Made by a program: the position numbers and the translations under genes. A stretch of DNA of 64,000 nucleotides. It comes from Straminergon stramineum. Its lineage: Eukaryota; Streptophyta; Bryopsida; Hypnales; Calliergonaceae. The stretch covers positions 25,284,547-25,348,546 of the forward strand of contig OY987263.1 in the NCBI GenBank assembly GCA_963920665.1, in the 5' to 3' direction. The notes beneath the pieces were generated by a model. That model made no database searches, had not been told where the DNA came from, and saw nothing but the letters and a program-made list of their open reading frames with translations. Position 1 is the stretch's first letter, and each line of letters opens with the position of its first letter. Shown here piece by piece: positions 12,733-26,369 of this stretch.

Positions 12733-14586
12733 GTTCTGCTTGGGGCTGCAATTTGTGGCTCTTGTAATCACTGCTTGCGGACAAAGTCCGTCATTTAATC
12801 TTGTCATTACTTACGCTTTTATACTCCGTATTGTCAATTTGTCATCATCCCCTATGTGCGACTCTTCTGTATCTTTCTGACATCCGGATGTCTATTTTAT
12901 AAGTGCGGGTTTTTGTATGATTTGCTTCTTTCGTTTACTTTCATTGCCATAATGTAACCCCTCTAAGCACCTATGAAGATGCTAGATAAGGTTTTGGAAT
13001 TATCCAAGTTCCGATTGCAGTGCTCAAGCACATGGCTAGAGCTTTTTTGAAGCCAACTCGAGCTCAATGTGTCTGTTATCCAAAGTCACTTTAGAGTTTC
13101 TTGGAATATAACAGACGAATATCTGCTTGTCACTCCCTTCACAGAGTACGCGCATCTGGTTCCCTTGTTGGATATGAGATCAAGGGGTTGTGAAAATGAG
13201 ATATTTGAACGTCGCTGACCTCAGTCTGAGGCTTGGAAGAGTTCCAGATTGCAAGTTTGGGCATAATTTTAGAAAACATATTGCTGATGTTGCCTTTTGG
13301 GCATAACTCAGCTGCTGTTTGAACTGGTCTCTGTTTCTGCTGACTGAGCAGGTTTAGGGTTTTATCTGGGTTAGTCCGTTTTGAATGTTAGTGCAATTCT
13401 GAGAGTGAACACTTTCATTTAGGTTATTTGTTCAAGGTGCTATGCACCATGAATTCAATTCGATAGTGATAGTAGTCCTTCTTTAGTTGTCATTTTCTGT
13501 GCTGTCGTTAGTGATTCGCGGAATGATGGAATAGATTGGATGTGAGATTTGACCATTTGGTATTTCTTGTAATCGAAGATGCTTGGACCATGTTATGCTG
13601 TATCTGCGTGTTCCTAAATTCTGGTTTACAATTGTATTTTCTAAATTAGCTGTTAAATAAGTACAGTAGTTTGAAACAGTGGACACTTCGAGGGGTATCT
13701 CAACAATGAGATCTTATCATACTACAAACCTGATCAACAAACAAGTTTCGGGAAAGTGCTGGAGACTGATACTTAGACCTACGGTTCTCCTAATGGTACT
13801 GATCTTGCCTACAAATCTTCGTCACTATTTTATCATGTGGTTCTAAAGATTATATGTATCCAAGGACATGGTTGTCGTGGAGCATTATGCATTTAACATA
13901 CTTTCTCATTTACTTCCTGATCAGTTCATTTCATGTCCTTACCATGTGATGCCTATATTTTATCACCAAGTTCAGGAGTTCATGCATTAGTACCCTACCT
14001 TTGAATTGGTATATGTAAAGCAGGGACACCCAAATGTGCCACTTGATCTAACCTGGGGATCACTTAGGAGCTCAAACATTCTACATATCCTATCAAGTGG
14101 AACACTCACAAAATTGAAAGCAAAGTATAGTCTCTGCCTCTGGAGCAGAACCAACAAATTTCAATAGAAGGACGTTGTGGCAATGTAACACCATCCCCAA
14201 AGATCATTCAGTGATTTGACTGTGAGCAACAACCAGTGTCCACTTCTGAGCATACAGAGAAACAGAGTTCCTGATGCAGACTTACTGATGACCAAGTATT
14301 TATGATCGGAGTGACGCTGCGAACCAAATACCGTGAATGAGCGAACATTCATCGTTCATACCAAAATGTAATCTATTGCTTCAAAAGCGATGGTAAGCAT
14401 ATCTGCAGAGAATCTGATAGTAGAAGCCCCATTAAATATGACATAATACACCAAACCATTCGTAAACTCATAGTTTCTGATACCACAAAATTTCACAGTA
14501 TTTCACTCATAACATTTAGGATGTTTCTACGGTCTTCAGAGGGCCATCTCAGGTGATAAAGGGACTCCTCACATTATAAAACCTCT
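12733..14586. other. intergenic/3' regions between CAF1 and OASTL
   Basis: The CAF1 3' end and the OASTL 3' end converge here. No frame above about 70 codons shows protein-like features, and no RNA gene or clear repeat was seen. Confidence 0.5.
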
Positions 14587-17500
14587 CTAAGGCTCCGGCG
14601 TCATCGCCTCAGCCTCTTCCCGGATGGATTGGAACAACACTGATGACAGATACCGTTCTCCAAAGCTGGGAAGAATCACCTGCACAAGGAACCGACAATT
14701 ACAGCAGGTACTGTCAATTGAAAAGAACAACCATACCGTACTTGAATGCCCTCAGTCAGAAAGCACTCGTCATTGGAAAAGAAGAACCATAACGTAATTG
14801 AATGCCGCAAATATCAAAACTCTACCGTATCAGAAAGAAATTAGTGAGATTCGAAAGGTTTCTTACGCAAATTAATTTTCCCTTGTTTTCGGGCCTCTTG
14901 GCAACCTCGATAGCCGCAGCTGTCGCAGCTCCTGAGGAAATTCCAACCTACCACTCACCAGAACCAGAGTCACGCAACATACAGGAGTGCGTTTATTGCT
15001 ACCCGGATTTACCACAAGCCAGAGATACAGCATGTATAAAAATCTGACAGATACTTGTCATGCCTCTAATATCATAGCCACAGAACCAAGGCTCTAAAAT
15101 CATAGATAAGAAAATAGATGGCGACATGCAAATCACTGCTCTGAAGAAAGTGGTTCGCAAGACGCCATCAGTTTTCCTATCCAAACTGGATTCCAGAGGA
15201 TTCAAATAGTAAAATGCACTCACCAGCAGACCTTCCTTCAAGGCAAGTTGCTTGGCCATCTCCACGGCATCATTGCTGGATATCTGAAAGTCCAGAAAAC
15301 CCCGTACAAGCTTAGAAATACCTAGAACTGCCAAAAGCAGATGAGTGATATACTGCATGCCATTAAGTCACCTAATAATTTTGGACATACTCCCAAAAGA
15401 CAATTCAAGCATCAATGAAGCAGAAAGAAACCTGGATAATTTCGTCAAGAATCTCCACATCCAGAATACCGGGAATGAACCCAGCTCCGATTCCCTGGAT
15501 CTTGTGAGGTCCTGTCAAAAGAAAAAGGTTAAATATTGACATCAAGAATCTGACGGCCTTCTTGGCACTTAAAAACTCATGTCCATCATCCCTAATGAGA
15601 GCAGAGCTAATGGCCTGAACACGCCAGTACGCAGATGCTCTGATCCGGTGCCATACTTTCTACAAAATTGAAGCTAAGCTACTAAATCGTGAGAAAATCG
15701 ACAAACATATTTCCTGTTGCATTAAAACCTATCGCCATGAATAAATGTAGACTAAAAAGAGGTAACTTGCTAATATGCACTGTACCTGGCTTGCCTCCTG
15801 AAAGAACACTGCTCTCGGTTGGCTCCACACCAATGATCTGTATAACAATTCAGTCAGTAATGTCCACAAAAACAGGCGTAGAACAAATGAGAAGACATCG
15901 GAGATATCAATAGAAGTGCAGAATTTCAAGATGCAACCAGAGACTGAAAATCCAAAATGCTCACTTTAACGTCAGGGTTTTTGCTTTTCAAGTAACGACC
16001 AGCTCCAGTTACAGTTCCACCAGTTCCAATGCCGGAAACAAAAATGTCAACCTTTCCAGCTGTGTCTTCCCAGATCTCAGGCCCGGTAGTCTCAAAATGC
16101 ACCTACGTAACAGAGAACTGAATTAGCACCTCTGAATAACATGTAGAAGGCGACATAACACAAGCTCTTCCTTTGAGGGATAAACACCATTATGAATAGA
16201 AGAAATATCAGAGACTCAAATAGAATAAATGCCATAAGTTGTATGAGATACCTTAGGGTTTGCCGGATTCTCGAATTGTTGAAGCATGTAGGAATTGGGA
16301 GTCTTCTTCACAATTTCTTCAGCCTTTTGGACAGCGCCTTTCATTCCCTTGGCGGGGTCGGTAAGAATGAGCTGAGCACCAAAGGCCCTCAACAAGATAC
16401 GTCGCTCCAAACTCATCGAGGCAGGCATGGTGAGGATGAGCTTGTAACCTTTGGCAGCAGCAATGAAAGCCAAACCAATACCAGTATTTCCACTGGTTGG
16501 CTCCACGAGGGTACTCTGTATTTTGAACACAACTACGAACTGTTAAGAAGATCAATTTGAAATTGAGTGGGAGTACGATGAGAATGCAAGGATTAAAAAC
16601 TTGCTCGGTACTGGGGCGGTCCCAAGAATAGCTAGACTCACTTGTAAGAGAAAATCCAGGGAGCTAAATCCAAAAACGCTCCATGATATCAAATAGAATC
16701 ACTTACAGCTGATATATTCTACGAATGCACAGATAAAGGAAGCCACATAGTAAATACAAACGAAATTCCAATTGCACAAAGCCCGTTACCTTTCCAGGGG
16801 TAATTGCACCCTTACCCTCCGCGTCAGAAATCATACTAAACCCAATCCTGCACATTGAGACAAATAAAATGCCTCAGCAATAAACTCACGTTCAATGATC
16901 ACAAAATATCTACAATTAAACCTACCTAAGATAATGAACACAAAAAGCTCCAAATCGCATCAACGGGTTGACTAGTATGTCAAAGTGACGACTAACACTT
17001 ACACCAACTTCTCACGATTGCCTTCTCACCACTTGAATCACTAGAGTTTTACCACTGAGATTAATAGTTACAAACAGGTAGAAATGGCGATACTACATAA
17101 GTCATGCCAATGAACAAAGATTCACAATCAGAAAGTCTAGGACCAGGCCCCAGTATGATCCCACAAGCTTCACACACTCGAAAAATGAACCCCAAAATCT
17201 TGAAATCTTTTGGTAGACTGCATCTTCACAAACCTACAAGCATCCACTCCCAAAGGCTCCTAAGGCTTGCAGACACAAACCTATCCTTGACACTGCAGCA
17301 AGGCTCCATGATCTCCAGCTTGGCCGCAATATTCGCGACACAGCCGTCCACGACAGTGTTAAGGTACACCATCGGTGTTTTCCCAATCAACTGCGAAAAA
17401 TATCACAAGCATGATATTAGCATAATAGAAATAAAAAGACCATCTCATCTCATCTAATCCAATCCAACGAAAACCCTCTCCAAACCCCCAAACCCCAATT

Positions 17501-17805
17501 CAATTCAAATCAATTAGGAATTTCCCAACCTGTGTGACGTCGTCAGCGATGTTCAGCTCCAGCTCCTTCTCCGTGTCGAGGATTGCAGCCTGGCTCACCA
17601 CGCTCAATGTCCTCGTCTTCTTGTTCTCAACCACAGGGCGCATTGCGCTGGTCCTTAGGGTAACGCCTGCCATGGCCGAGGAAGAGGATTCCAAGCCCGC
17701 GACCAAGTTGAGACGGCAAGCCGAGGAGTCAGCGGCGGTCTTGGCCTTGGGCGAGGCGACGCATCCCAGCGCTGTCACATTCGTGACTTGCCGCAGAGCC
17801 GCCAT
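14587..17805 (-). CDS. OASTL: O-acetylserine (thiol)lyase / cysteine synthase, plastid-type, 10 exons
   Basis: The last step of cysteine synthesis: O-acetylserine plus sulfide to cysteine, with PLP. Exons (minus): 17805-17530, 17390-17281, 16847-16790, 16515-16252, 16102-15965, 15837-15786, 15511-15432, 15283-15224, 14947-14867, 14679-14587. All introns are GT-AG and phases join to a 403-residue frame. Exon 1 encodes a Ser/Ala-rich plastid transit peptide ([10 protein letters not shown]...). The mature enzyme shows [10 protein letters not shown], the PLP lysine in CCSVKDR, the TSGNTG substrate loop, the GTGGT phosphate loop, SSGAA and the C-terminal [13 protein letters not shown] block. An in-frame ATG at 17,919 would add 38 residues; I prefer 17,805 for its transit-peptide-like start. 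It is expected to join serine acetyltransferase in the plastid cysteine synthase complex. A MULE-like element sits about 270 bp upstream. Confidence 0.95.
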
Positions 17806-18075
17806 CGCTGCTTGAGAAATTGCAAAGGGAAAGCAAGCCGTGGAATTACAGGCGGTGCAACAGGTCGAGGGAAGAACTGAGAGGGAGAGCCGTGGAATTG
17901 CAGGCGCAAACGAAGGCAAGCCGGAATGCTCAAAGGAAATGTGCCGCGGCTACCGCCTTGACCGCGCGGAAGGAGGCAGAGTATCATCAATCCACTCAGC
18001 ACAGATCGATGAAGGCTAATTTCCACAGAAGTTACCGGTGCTCGCAAGTAATGTCAAACTTCGAGCATCCCCACC

Positions 18076-20275
18076 GGCCAGGGTGAATTGACCCCCTCTT
18101 TGCCCCAATTGTGGATGGATGGGGGATGAGGGGGCCATTCCCTGTGCATCCATCCCCGCCCTCCCTGCTCCCCTCCACCCTCCCTATTCCCCCTCCCTGC
18201 TCCCTGCTCCGACGTTGCAACTTTCCCAATATTCCGTGCTTCTCCAAATACTCCTCATCGGATCTGCTCCAAATGTTTGAATTTCTGCGTTTTGATGTTT
18301 GGTTTTTGTATTTTGGTTGTATCTAGGAAAGTTGTTTCAATCCCCAAGTGTAGAAGCTTCATCAAAATGTGGATTTGGAGCTCCATAAAAGTAGGATCTA
18401 AAGTGTGAAGTTTGGAGTCTCTATTGCATCATTTCATTGCTAGACTACAAGGTGTGGGTAGAGGTTCGACCTACATGTGACAAGGTGGTCCATTAAGACC
18501 TTGGGCAAAATCTCGGTGAAGGACTCACGGTGAGCAACCCTGACCAACACCGAGCTCCTTGTGTTTTGTTTTTTTTACCATCCGTGCCTTAATAACAAAC
18601 TCTTTGTTGCAAAATGGAACTCAGAAGACACACATGCCGTTACCTCCTTGGGATATGAAATCGGATTTGAGATACTGGAATTGTGTTACACACCTTTCTA
18701 TATCATCAGGGGCTACCATATTTGGTTTCACTTCCACTTCTAACTGGTGTGCAAGCCAATGATCACGCATGCTTTCGCTCATCAATTTTGTGCCTAAAGC
18801 TACCACATCAAGGTTCCAAGCATTACCTATCTCTGACTTAGTTTCCTCAGATATGTCAATTGATCTAAAGTTAGTAGCCATATCGTCAAGTGATTCACTT
18901 GTAAAGCCGGATAGAGTCTCTACAATCAGTAACCTGTGAAAATCAAGGAGAATTTCAAGAAAATGTCGTTGACAATTGCCAAATTCTGCAGCATTTAGAA
19001 TCCAGTTTTTAGAACAACAATCTTGCATCAATTTTAATGCTCTCCTAATCACACAAAATGATTGTTTCAGAATAACATTTAGTGGAGGTTGTACCAAATG
19101 TCGGCATTTTGAACTTAAAATCTTGCATTATTCTCTACTCATCTTCATGGATCCAAAGTCTTCGGAGAGTTGATGGATAGATCTCATGTGTTTCTCAACA
19201 CCTTTGAGGATATTATATGATAGCTACATCATTATAGAAATTGACTGGATGTGTATGCCCTTGTGGATGAAGCGCATACATGAATTCTCATTTGCTACCA
19301 TCTCTCTCAGAGAGTCAGTTTTGATCTTCATTTGGTTCAAAAAGACTTGAATGTAACTCTCTCTAGTCCAAGAAAGATTAGGAAATCAATCCAAAGTATC
19401 CAATATCATATTGATGTTGATGTAGGCAAAATTTCTAATTAGTATCTTGACTTGGATCCCTTGCATTTCTTATTATGATGAGTAGCCTTAAGACTTTTTA
19501 AATTTGCTTCCAAATTATTAGCATTGTAGCTCCAACTAAAGGGGTACCACTTGTAATACAGCCAAGGCCAGCATTGGTTCAACCATTCTAGTATTGATCT
19601 CACTATACTTTGATTATACTCTACTAGCTTAATTTACGGAGCAATTGATCACTTTGATCTTCAGTCTACCTATACCAAATTGGGAGCATGATAAAATCGG
19701 TCAAATTCGGTTAGTATCAAATTTCTTGTGTCCATATTTCTTGCCACCATGTACTTGTAGATTTTACACTTGAAACTAAGTTCAATGTACACTACAAACA
19801 CAAAATGACACAAATAGGGTAGCTTCTAAATTGCAGCACAAATAACGTCTCCTACCATTTGCTTATCTACACCTTGCAATCTAGCAATGAAATGATGCAA
19901 CAGAGACTCCAAACTTCACACTTTAGATCCTACTTTTACCGAGCACCAAATCCATATTTTGATGAAGCTTCTACACTTGGGGATTGAAACAACTCTCCTA
20001 GATACAACCAAAATGCAAAAAACAAACATCAAAACGTAGAAGTTCAAACATTTGGAGCAGATCCGATGAGGAGTATTTGGAGAAGCACGGAATATCGGGA
20101 AAGTTGCAACGTCGGAGCAGGGAGCAGGGAGGTTGGAGGGGGAGCAAGGAGTTCAAAGGGGGAGTAGGGAAGGCGGAAGGGAGCAGGGAGGGCAGGAATG
20201 GATGCATAGGGAATGGCCCCCTCATCCCCCATCCATCCACAATCGGGGCAATGAGGGGATCAACTCACCCTAGCC
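18076..20275. mobile_element. non-autonomous MULE-like element (2.2 kb, long TIRs, 10-bp TSD)
   Basis: Inverted repeats of about 370-400 bp form both ends (18,076-~18,455 and ~19,868-20,275), starting GGCCAGGGTGAATTGACC on the left and GGCTAGGGTGAGTTGATC on the right, read inward. The element is bounded by a perfect 10-bp direct repeat CATCCCCACC (18,066-18,075 and 20,276-20,285). Long TIRs with a 9-11 bp target duplication are the hallmark of Mutator-like elements, and insertion close to a gene 5' end (here OASTL) is typical. The unique middle has no MULE transposase. The TIRs contain GGGAG-rich tracts that create spurious frames. Confidence 0.87.
18621..19097 (-). CDS. 158-codon open frame inside the MULE-like element, unknown
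   Basis: An uninterrupted frame whose translation is not low-complexity (for example RDHWLAHQLEVEVKPN, DDIERCVTQFQYLKSD). I do not recognise the family. It lacks any Mutator transposase motif. It may be a captured host-gene fragment (Pack-MULE style) or the remains of an element-encoded protein. No introns or promoter are evident, so expression is uncertain. Confidence 0.35.
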   Translation of the reverse strand: MVQPPLNVILKQSFCVIRRALKLMQDCCSKNWILNAAEFGNCQRHFLEILLDFHRLLIVETLSGFTSESLDDMATNFRSIDISEETKSEIGNAWNLDVVALGTKLMSESMRDHWLAHQLEVEVKPNMVAPDDIERCVTQFQYLKSDFISQGGNGMCVF

Positions 20276-20327
20276 CATCCCCACCCACCTTGCAAAATGG
20301 ATGACTTGTCCAAGGTGGCTTCACTTT

Positions 20328-20513
20328 GGGAAAAAGCCCCCCATTGCATTAATACTATTGCGATGGGGGAACAGTCCAATACTAAAATAGTATTGTCAGC
20401 AATATTGCAATTAGTACTGTCAGAAATATTGTAAATAGTACTGCAACAATATTATTTTAGTATTGGATTGTTATCCCATCACAATAGTATTGATGTAATG
20501 GGGGTTATTTTCC
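20328..20513. mobile_element. fold-back MITE (~85-bp arms)
   Basis: The left arm begins GGGAAAAAGCCCCCCATTGC and the right arm is its imperfect complement ending GGGGGTTATTTTCC. Inside the arms, ACTATTG.GATGGG and AGTCCAATACTAAAATA also pair with the opposite side. A TTGCAAAATGGATGA-type direct repeat lies on both sides (near 20,290 and 20,530). No coding capacity. Confidence 0.65.
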
Positions 20514-23500
20514 TAATGAGTTGCAAAATTGTCCCACCTGTCTTGCAAAATGGATGAACTTGTTCAGAAGTCAAGCCAAAAGCGTCAAGTGGCTTGAAAG
20601 ACTGGGTCGTTTTGCAAGCCAAGGTGTGGCTTACGAACTGGCTTGCAAAACACATGAGACAAACCGGCTTGCAAACCACTTAACAATTTGGGTAACTTAG
20701 TAGAAGATTGTGTGTGGGGTTGTCTGGTTTGCAAATCAAATGGCCCTTGTTTTTGCAAGATAAGATGAACTTGTTGCACTTACTGAAGGGTGGTGATGCT
20801 GTTATAGCCTTAGACTACTAAGATTTACAATTTGGATATCTTTGTGCAATGAGTTGATGGTTGCTTGTATTTTTCAAACAAAGAATTAGTTGAATTGAGT
20901 TATATACAAGTGGAATCATATTGATTTGATAAGAACCTGAATTGATATGAATTTTCAAACCAAAAATATAAAACCATTAGTGAGGTGGGGGTCATGACCA
21001 TCTTAAAAAGGTTCAAAATAGTGACCTACCAACCTAATTCCGTTTGATGAATGTTAGAAAAGCCCAAGTTCAATATTCTAAAAACACTCCTTTATTGGTT
21101 GAAACTACAATTTATTTTCACAAGTATTTATTTTCAAATAAACTCACCTAAACCAACCTTTATTAAACCACATCTTTATCAACCTTAAACCGTTTATAAA
21201 TTGACATGAACTTGGTGACATTCTCTGACAATAGCACCTAAAAGCTTGCCTAAAGTTCCTGACTTATATACTCTATGGAAATGGAGATTGGCGCAATTAG
21301 GAGGATTCTATAGATGGTGGAATTTGGTGACTAACGACATTGAATGATTGATTCTACCCTGTATGATCAAATTTGGCATAAATTAAGTCAGTTTTGGAAA
21401 AAGAAAAGGTGCCAAATGTCATCTTATGATTGTGAAGCGATGTGGACCTTTGAGAATTTTTTGTGGAAATTCTATTTCAATACCATAGTGCCAAATCAAA
21501 CCTTCATATGTAATAATTAACTTGGCCACCATTCTCTATCACTCGCTCTTATAAACCCTTTTATATGACTTGGCTATCTAATTGTGAACCCTCTCTAATA
21601 TTGAACATTACAAATTCTCACCTAAAATGTATAGTACAATCTCTATTCATTGAGATCCTAGGGACACAATTAAATATACCTATTTAAAAAAAAATTTAAA
21701 TCATAATTTATTCATACAATGTCCCAAAAATGCATTCAAAGAGAATTTTAAATCCCCTTTTGACTACCAAAAAAACTCGACAAAATTTTTTCTAAGATAA
21801 TATTGAAAACTATGATAGATTCTTTATTCAGATGCATTTAGGTGTTGTTACCTTATTCAATGGTTAAAGGCGGCATTCTTTACCAAATAAGTAGTTTGAG
21901 TTGGTAAATGTGATTTGGTAGATGATTAAGATTAGGGAGATTTACAAATTTTTCAAACTATTTTTTTTGGAAAAACAATGTCTCCAAAAATTATCATCTA
22001 TTTTTAGAAATAATTTTTGTTGAAATTGACTATTGGATACAATACCTTAAAATCAAGCTACTCTATAAAAGTATCCCTCTAGACTCCATTTTGGTGGTTA
22101 TGTGGCGTAATAATATTTCATACAATAGATTATTTTTTAAATAGACATCTTATAAGGCCCTTAGAAGACATTTTATAAGCTCACTATTATAGCCTTGCTT
22201 GATAATTGTCAAAATCCTTCACTACGAAATTGGTCTCTTTTATATAATGACCTTTTATTATATTGGTATCGTTGGCCACTCACTCACTTGTGCGTATGTA
22301 TTGATGGCCCGCCCTTGAGTGGCATTGAAAATAGTGAGCTCTTTGACACAAAATTCTTCTCAAAGAAGAAGAGGCATACATATCCAACCAATCAACCATG
22401 TCCCCCAAAATTCAACCTTGCTTGAAGCTAAAGTTTTCTTCTACACATGTACACCCACTTAGCTTGCTTAGTTTTCAACCCTACCCATCAAAATTCAACG
22501 ATTCCTTCCTCGAGGAAGCTTGGTGTTAGCACAAGGCTTGCATTGCAACACTTAGTCAAATGCACCACTCTAAGAACTCTTGTCTTCTCCAAAATCATGA
22601 CCTTACAATTGAAGCTCACACTCTTTCACTTTGTAGCACTTAAGTCTTTTTTTTTTGAAATTCTACTCATTTTTCCATACATCTTTTTACACATATATTA
22701 TTTCCCTCAATTTCATCAAACTAGCGGTAAGGGAATGTTGTCATTTAAAGTATTAATTTGAATGAATGAGGAATTATTCAAACAAAATATTGTCTTACAA
22801 CACTCTATTCATCATCCAAAATATGGACTTCATAGCTTTTAGGGGTTACCAATTATGGGTTTTTTTGGAAACCTAATGTCCGATCTAAGCCTTCCAAATT
22901 TATACTTTTCAACATCAACTCTCAATCTTTCTAAAGAAAAATCAATGTTAGCAAAAAAGAATATTCAATAATTCGTATTTACATTTGCAACAATTTTTAA
23001 AAAAATATGAATTTTTCCACAATTCTCAATGGTGGAATTTATCGAAGGGATCTATTTCGAAATCAGTATGGGCTGAAATATTACTGTGTAGTTCTACCTA
23101 TTTCCCCCCAAAATAAAATTCTGTAGCTATACTAATTTTGAGCCCCGACTATTCGGATAAATCCGTGAAATAGTAACTTACTCGTAGCTTCTCCAATCTT
23201 GCGAAACGTGACGATAGGCTTGGATATGCCACGTGGCCTACCCTTGTTAGTAGCCAATGGCTGAAGAGTGTTTTCACTGGACCAACTCAAGTTGGGCAGG
23301 TACGTTGGATGTAGTCATTGGTGAAAACGTAAGCGTCGGGAATATTGGCTGCTACTGTATTTGATAGCGAAAATAAAGTCATTTTGTCGTCTACCCAAAT
23401 TTCATAAAATAAAGATCATCTTAAAAATGTAGTATGTAAAATTTATTTATTATCTGAGGTATACAAACCAATAATAATTGCAATTGAGTATAGTTACCAT

Positions 23501-25736
23501 AGCATGATAAATTCATTTTGGGGGGAGGTGTGTGTCTTATTAGCAAGTGAAAGAAAAGATTTCAATGTGCTTTAGGTAAAAAGAGACAAAAAATCCTACT
23601 AGCTTGAGGAGTTGGGTTTTCAAAGAATCTTTAGGAAAATTTCTCTAGTAGTCAATCACATGTGATCTTCCTTAAAATTATTTTCATTTGTCTTGACAAG
23701 ATGTGTTTATCAATTATAAGTCTTGGGTTTTGAATCACAATTTGAATTTATAGTTTTTGCATTAGAAAGTTTGATAAAAGTTTTGAATTGCAAAAGTTCA
23801 TTATTGATTGGTCATTAAAACAAGTTGTAGGATGTCCACTTTTATATATATATATATATAAATCCAAGTTTGGGCAACCCTTGTAGGACCTCAAATGTTC
23901 TGAAGGGTGAAATGGTTGGTGTAAATGAAGAGTTTATTCTGACCTAAGTTCCCGTGACGAACTCCAAAGGGAATTGACTCTTTTAGCAATTTTGCAAGCA
24001 TTACTTGGAGATTAGAGTTAATTGCAAAGTGTGTGCATTGTGGGACCAAAAGTTAGAGTTTGGAAGAAACAAAAGACAAAACTCTTTGGAGCACCAAAAC
24101 TTGGGTCTAAGTGCATTTAGTGTTGTGTGTTTTTTGTACTATTCTTAGTTAAACCTTCCTTTGACATCCATTCACAAACACAAGATGAACTTTCTAATTA
24201 ACTCTATTGTATGAATAAGTTATGGATTTCCAAGGTGAAAAAATAAAGAAGTATTTACTAATTGTCACTAGACTCTTATATTGAAATGGTGAACATCCTC
24301 ATAATGAATGTCTTCATTCCAAGCAACAATCTAAAAGTAAGTTAAATTTTTTGGATAGTGGCAGTTTTGAGTGTATCAATCTTACATTGTCTATAAGAAA
24401 AATTCCACAATTAAAACTTTAAAAAAAAAAAAATTTTGTGCATTGATGTTTTCTACTTGTGTGAAATTTTAACTATTCAAGTTAATTCAATTAGTGTGAG
24501 AGTTTGAATAATGTAAGACCCTTACATATTAATTGAAAGAATAATAGATGGATGTGGTCTAATTATTGTGACCACTTGGATAATTTTAGATAAAATGTGG
24601 ATGAAAGGATGATGGAAATTGAATGAAAACATTTGAAATAGTATGAATACCATACCAATATTTTGATTTTATCCAAAATATTATGAACTTCCATAGCAAA
24701 TTCATATAGCTACTAAGTTAGAGCAAGTAAGTGTTATTATTATAGGGTGCAATAATAAATTACCTTATAAGTAGTTCAAATATAACAAATAGAAATATAA
24801 AATTATAATAATTTAACAATTTCATATTTACAAATAATATATTTATAACTTCAACTTTTTCCAAGATAAGATTGATTGAAACAAAGTTGTATTGTTGAAA
24901 TAAAGTTATTCTCCAATTTGACACAAATACAATACAAACAATATATAGAGTAAACTTGCAATTTACCACACATATCCAAAAACTAGACAACAATCGTTGC
25001 TTTTTGCAAAACAGTAATCACAAGAATCAACTACCAATTCACCAAACATTTTGTGTTGAAAAGGTTGCAAGGAATTTATAATTAGATTTAAGCTTCATCA
25101 CCTTTAAATTGCAATAAAATTTGTAGGAGGAATTTTTTTTGCATTCTATTTTTTGAAGGTGAATCGTAACATGACATTTAATAATCGCTCCAAATTTCAA
25201 AACATAAAAGTCTCAATATTTTTGAGGAGAAGAATTTGAATTTTGTTTGTACGGTGATTAGCAAATTTACTCTAAATCAAGTGCATATATAGCTCCCAAG
25301 CAATCCAAGCAAGCAAAGAATCAATTTGTCATCACATAATGATGCTTTAAAGTCTATAATTTCCTTAGTCAATAGATTTTTCTTATAGTTCTTGGATAAT
25401 TATATTAAAGGATTGCCTAGTTTATAGAAAATTAACTCACATGTGTTATAATTTAATAAATTAGCATCTAGCTTGTGTTCTAAAGCTAGAATGAGTATTA
25501 GTAATTATGTCATGGTATATAAAATCACGGTGACAAGTACCTACCCATAAATTGATGCATTTTCAAAATTAATGATTCTCAAAACTAGCAACCATCCAAA
25601 AACTATAAGAAAAACTTGGATTGATGCTTCACTTATTTTAATTAGATTTTAAAATTCCTTAGTTTTAATTTATTACTAGTGTAGCCCTATGTTATGGGCC
25701 CTTTTTTTGTTATGAATTTAATCATGCTTCCTCTCA

Positions 25737-26030
25737 AAAGATCCATAACTTAAGATAATTTAAGATCCCAAAATAACTCAAAAATCCATAGTTTTCAAAT
25801 TGTATATCCAAGCACCATGAAACAAAGTCCATGCACCCTTCCTTGTAGAGAAATTTTTAATGGTACCAAGAACACAACTAAGTGATGCATAGTCCAAAAG
25901 ATCCATAATTTAGGATAATTTAAGATTAAAAAATATCTAAAAAATCCATAACTTTTACACCATATGTCCAAACACCACAAAACAAAGTCCATGTATCCCT
26001 CCTTCTAACGGTATTATGAATACAACACGG
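25737..26030. repeat. tandem duplication, ~155-bp unit, two copies
   Basis: Both copies carry AAAAGATCCATAA(C/T)TTA, GATAATTTAAGAT, AAATCCATA and CAAAGTCCATG in the same order, starting near 25,737 and 25,893. A diverged relative of the CCATGAAACCAAGTCC part recurs near 57,420-57,540, so this is probably a dispersed family. Confidence 0.65.
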
Positions 26031-26061
26031 GGACACACAATTCTTGAGATCTCACCATAGC

Positions 26062-26070
26062 AAACAAACA

Positions 26071-26101
<31 letters not shown>

Positions 26102-26107
26102 CAAACA
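26062..26107. repeat. CAAAA/CAAAAA simple repeat
   Basis: An uninterrupted run of ACAAACAAAAACAAAAAC-type units. Confidence 0.85.
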
Positions 26108-26369
26108 CCCTAATTTAATTTATAGATTTTTTGGGTTGCCTAATTTTTGTGCACTTTAACCCTTGAACGCTCAGTTGGTGACCATGCAAATCAACCATTT
26201 TGGAACCGTGTGACATCATCCACTTTAGAAAAACCAAAAATACAACTGTAGAAGATCTTCCCTTTCCACCCCTAATTCCAAGGATGAATAGTTGCAATTT
26301 TGTCCTACACAGGAGAATACCTTGTCATTCATCAGACAATAATTGTCCGCCGTGTCATTCAAGGGTTAA

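Larger units (their letters stand above)
20514..26365. other. long AT-rich intergenic region without a supportable gene
   Basis: No frame longer than about 104 codons and none protein-like. Features seen: repeated GGCTTGCAAA(A/C) words at 20,530-20,780, a GCCACGTGGC palindrome (G-box core) near 23,229, a TA microsatellite near 23,842-23,863, the tandem duplication at 25,737-26,030 and a CAAAA simple repeat at 26,062-26,107. Confidence 0.5.

Noticed and set aside
18111..18326. short frames in the MULE TIRs, also at 19,998-20,304
   Set aside because: They fall in the inverted repeats and reflect CCCTCC-rich DNA; both TIRs give the same pseudo-peptides.
18076..20275. classification of the 2.2-kb element as hAT because its ends contain C(C/T)AGGGTGA
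   Set aside because: With that boundary no 8-bp duplication exists, whereas the GGC-starting ends give a perfect 10-bp duplication and long TIRs, which fits MULE.
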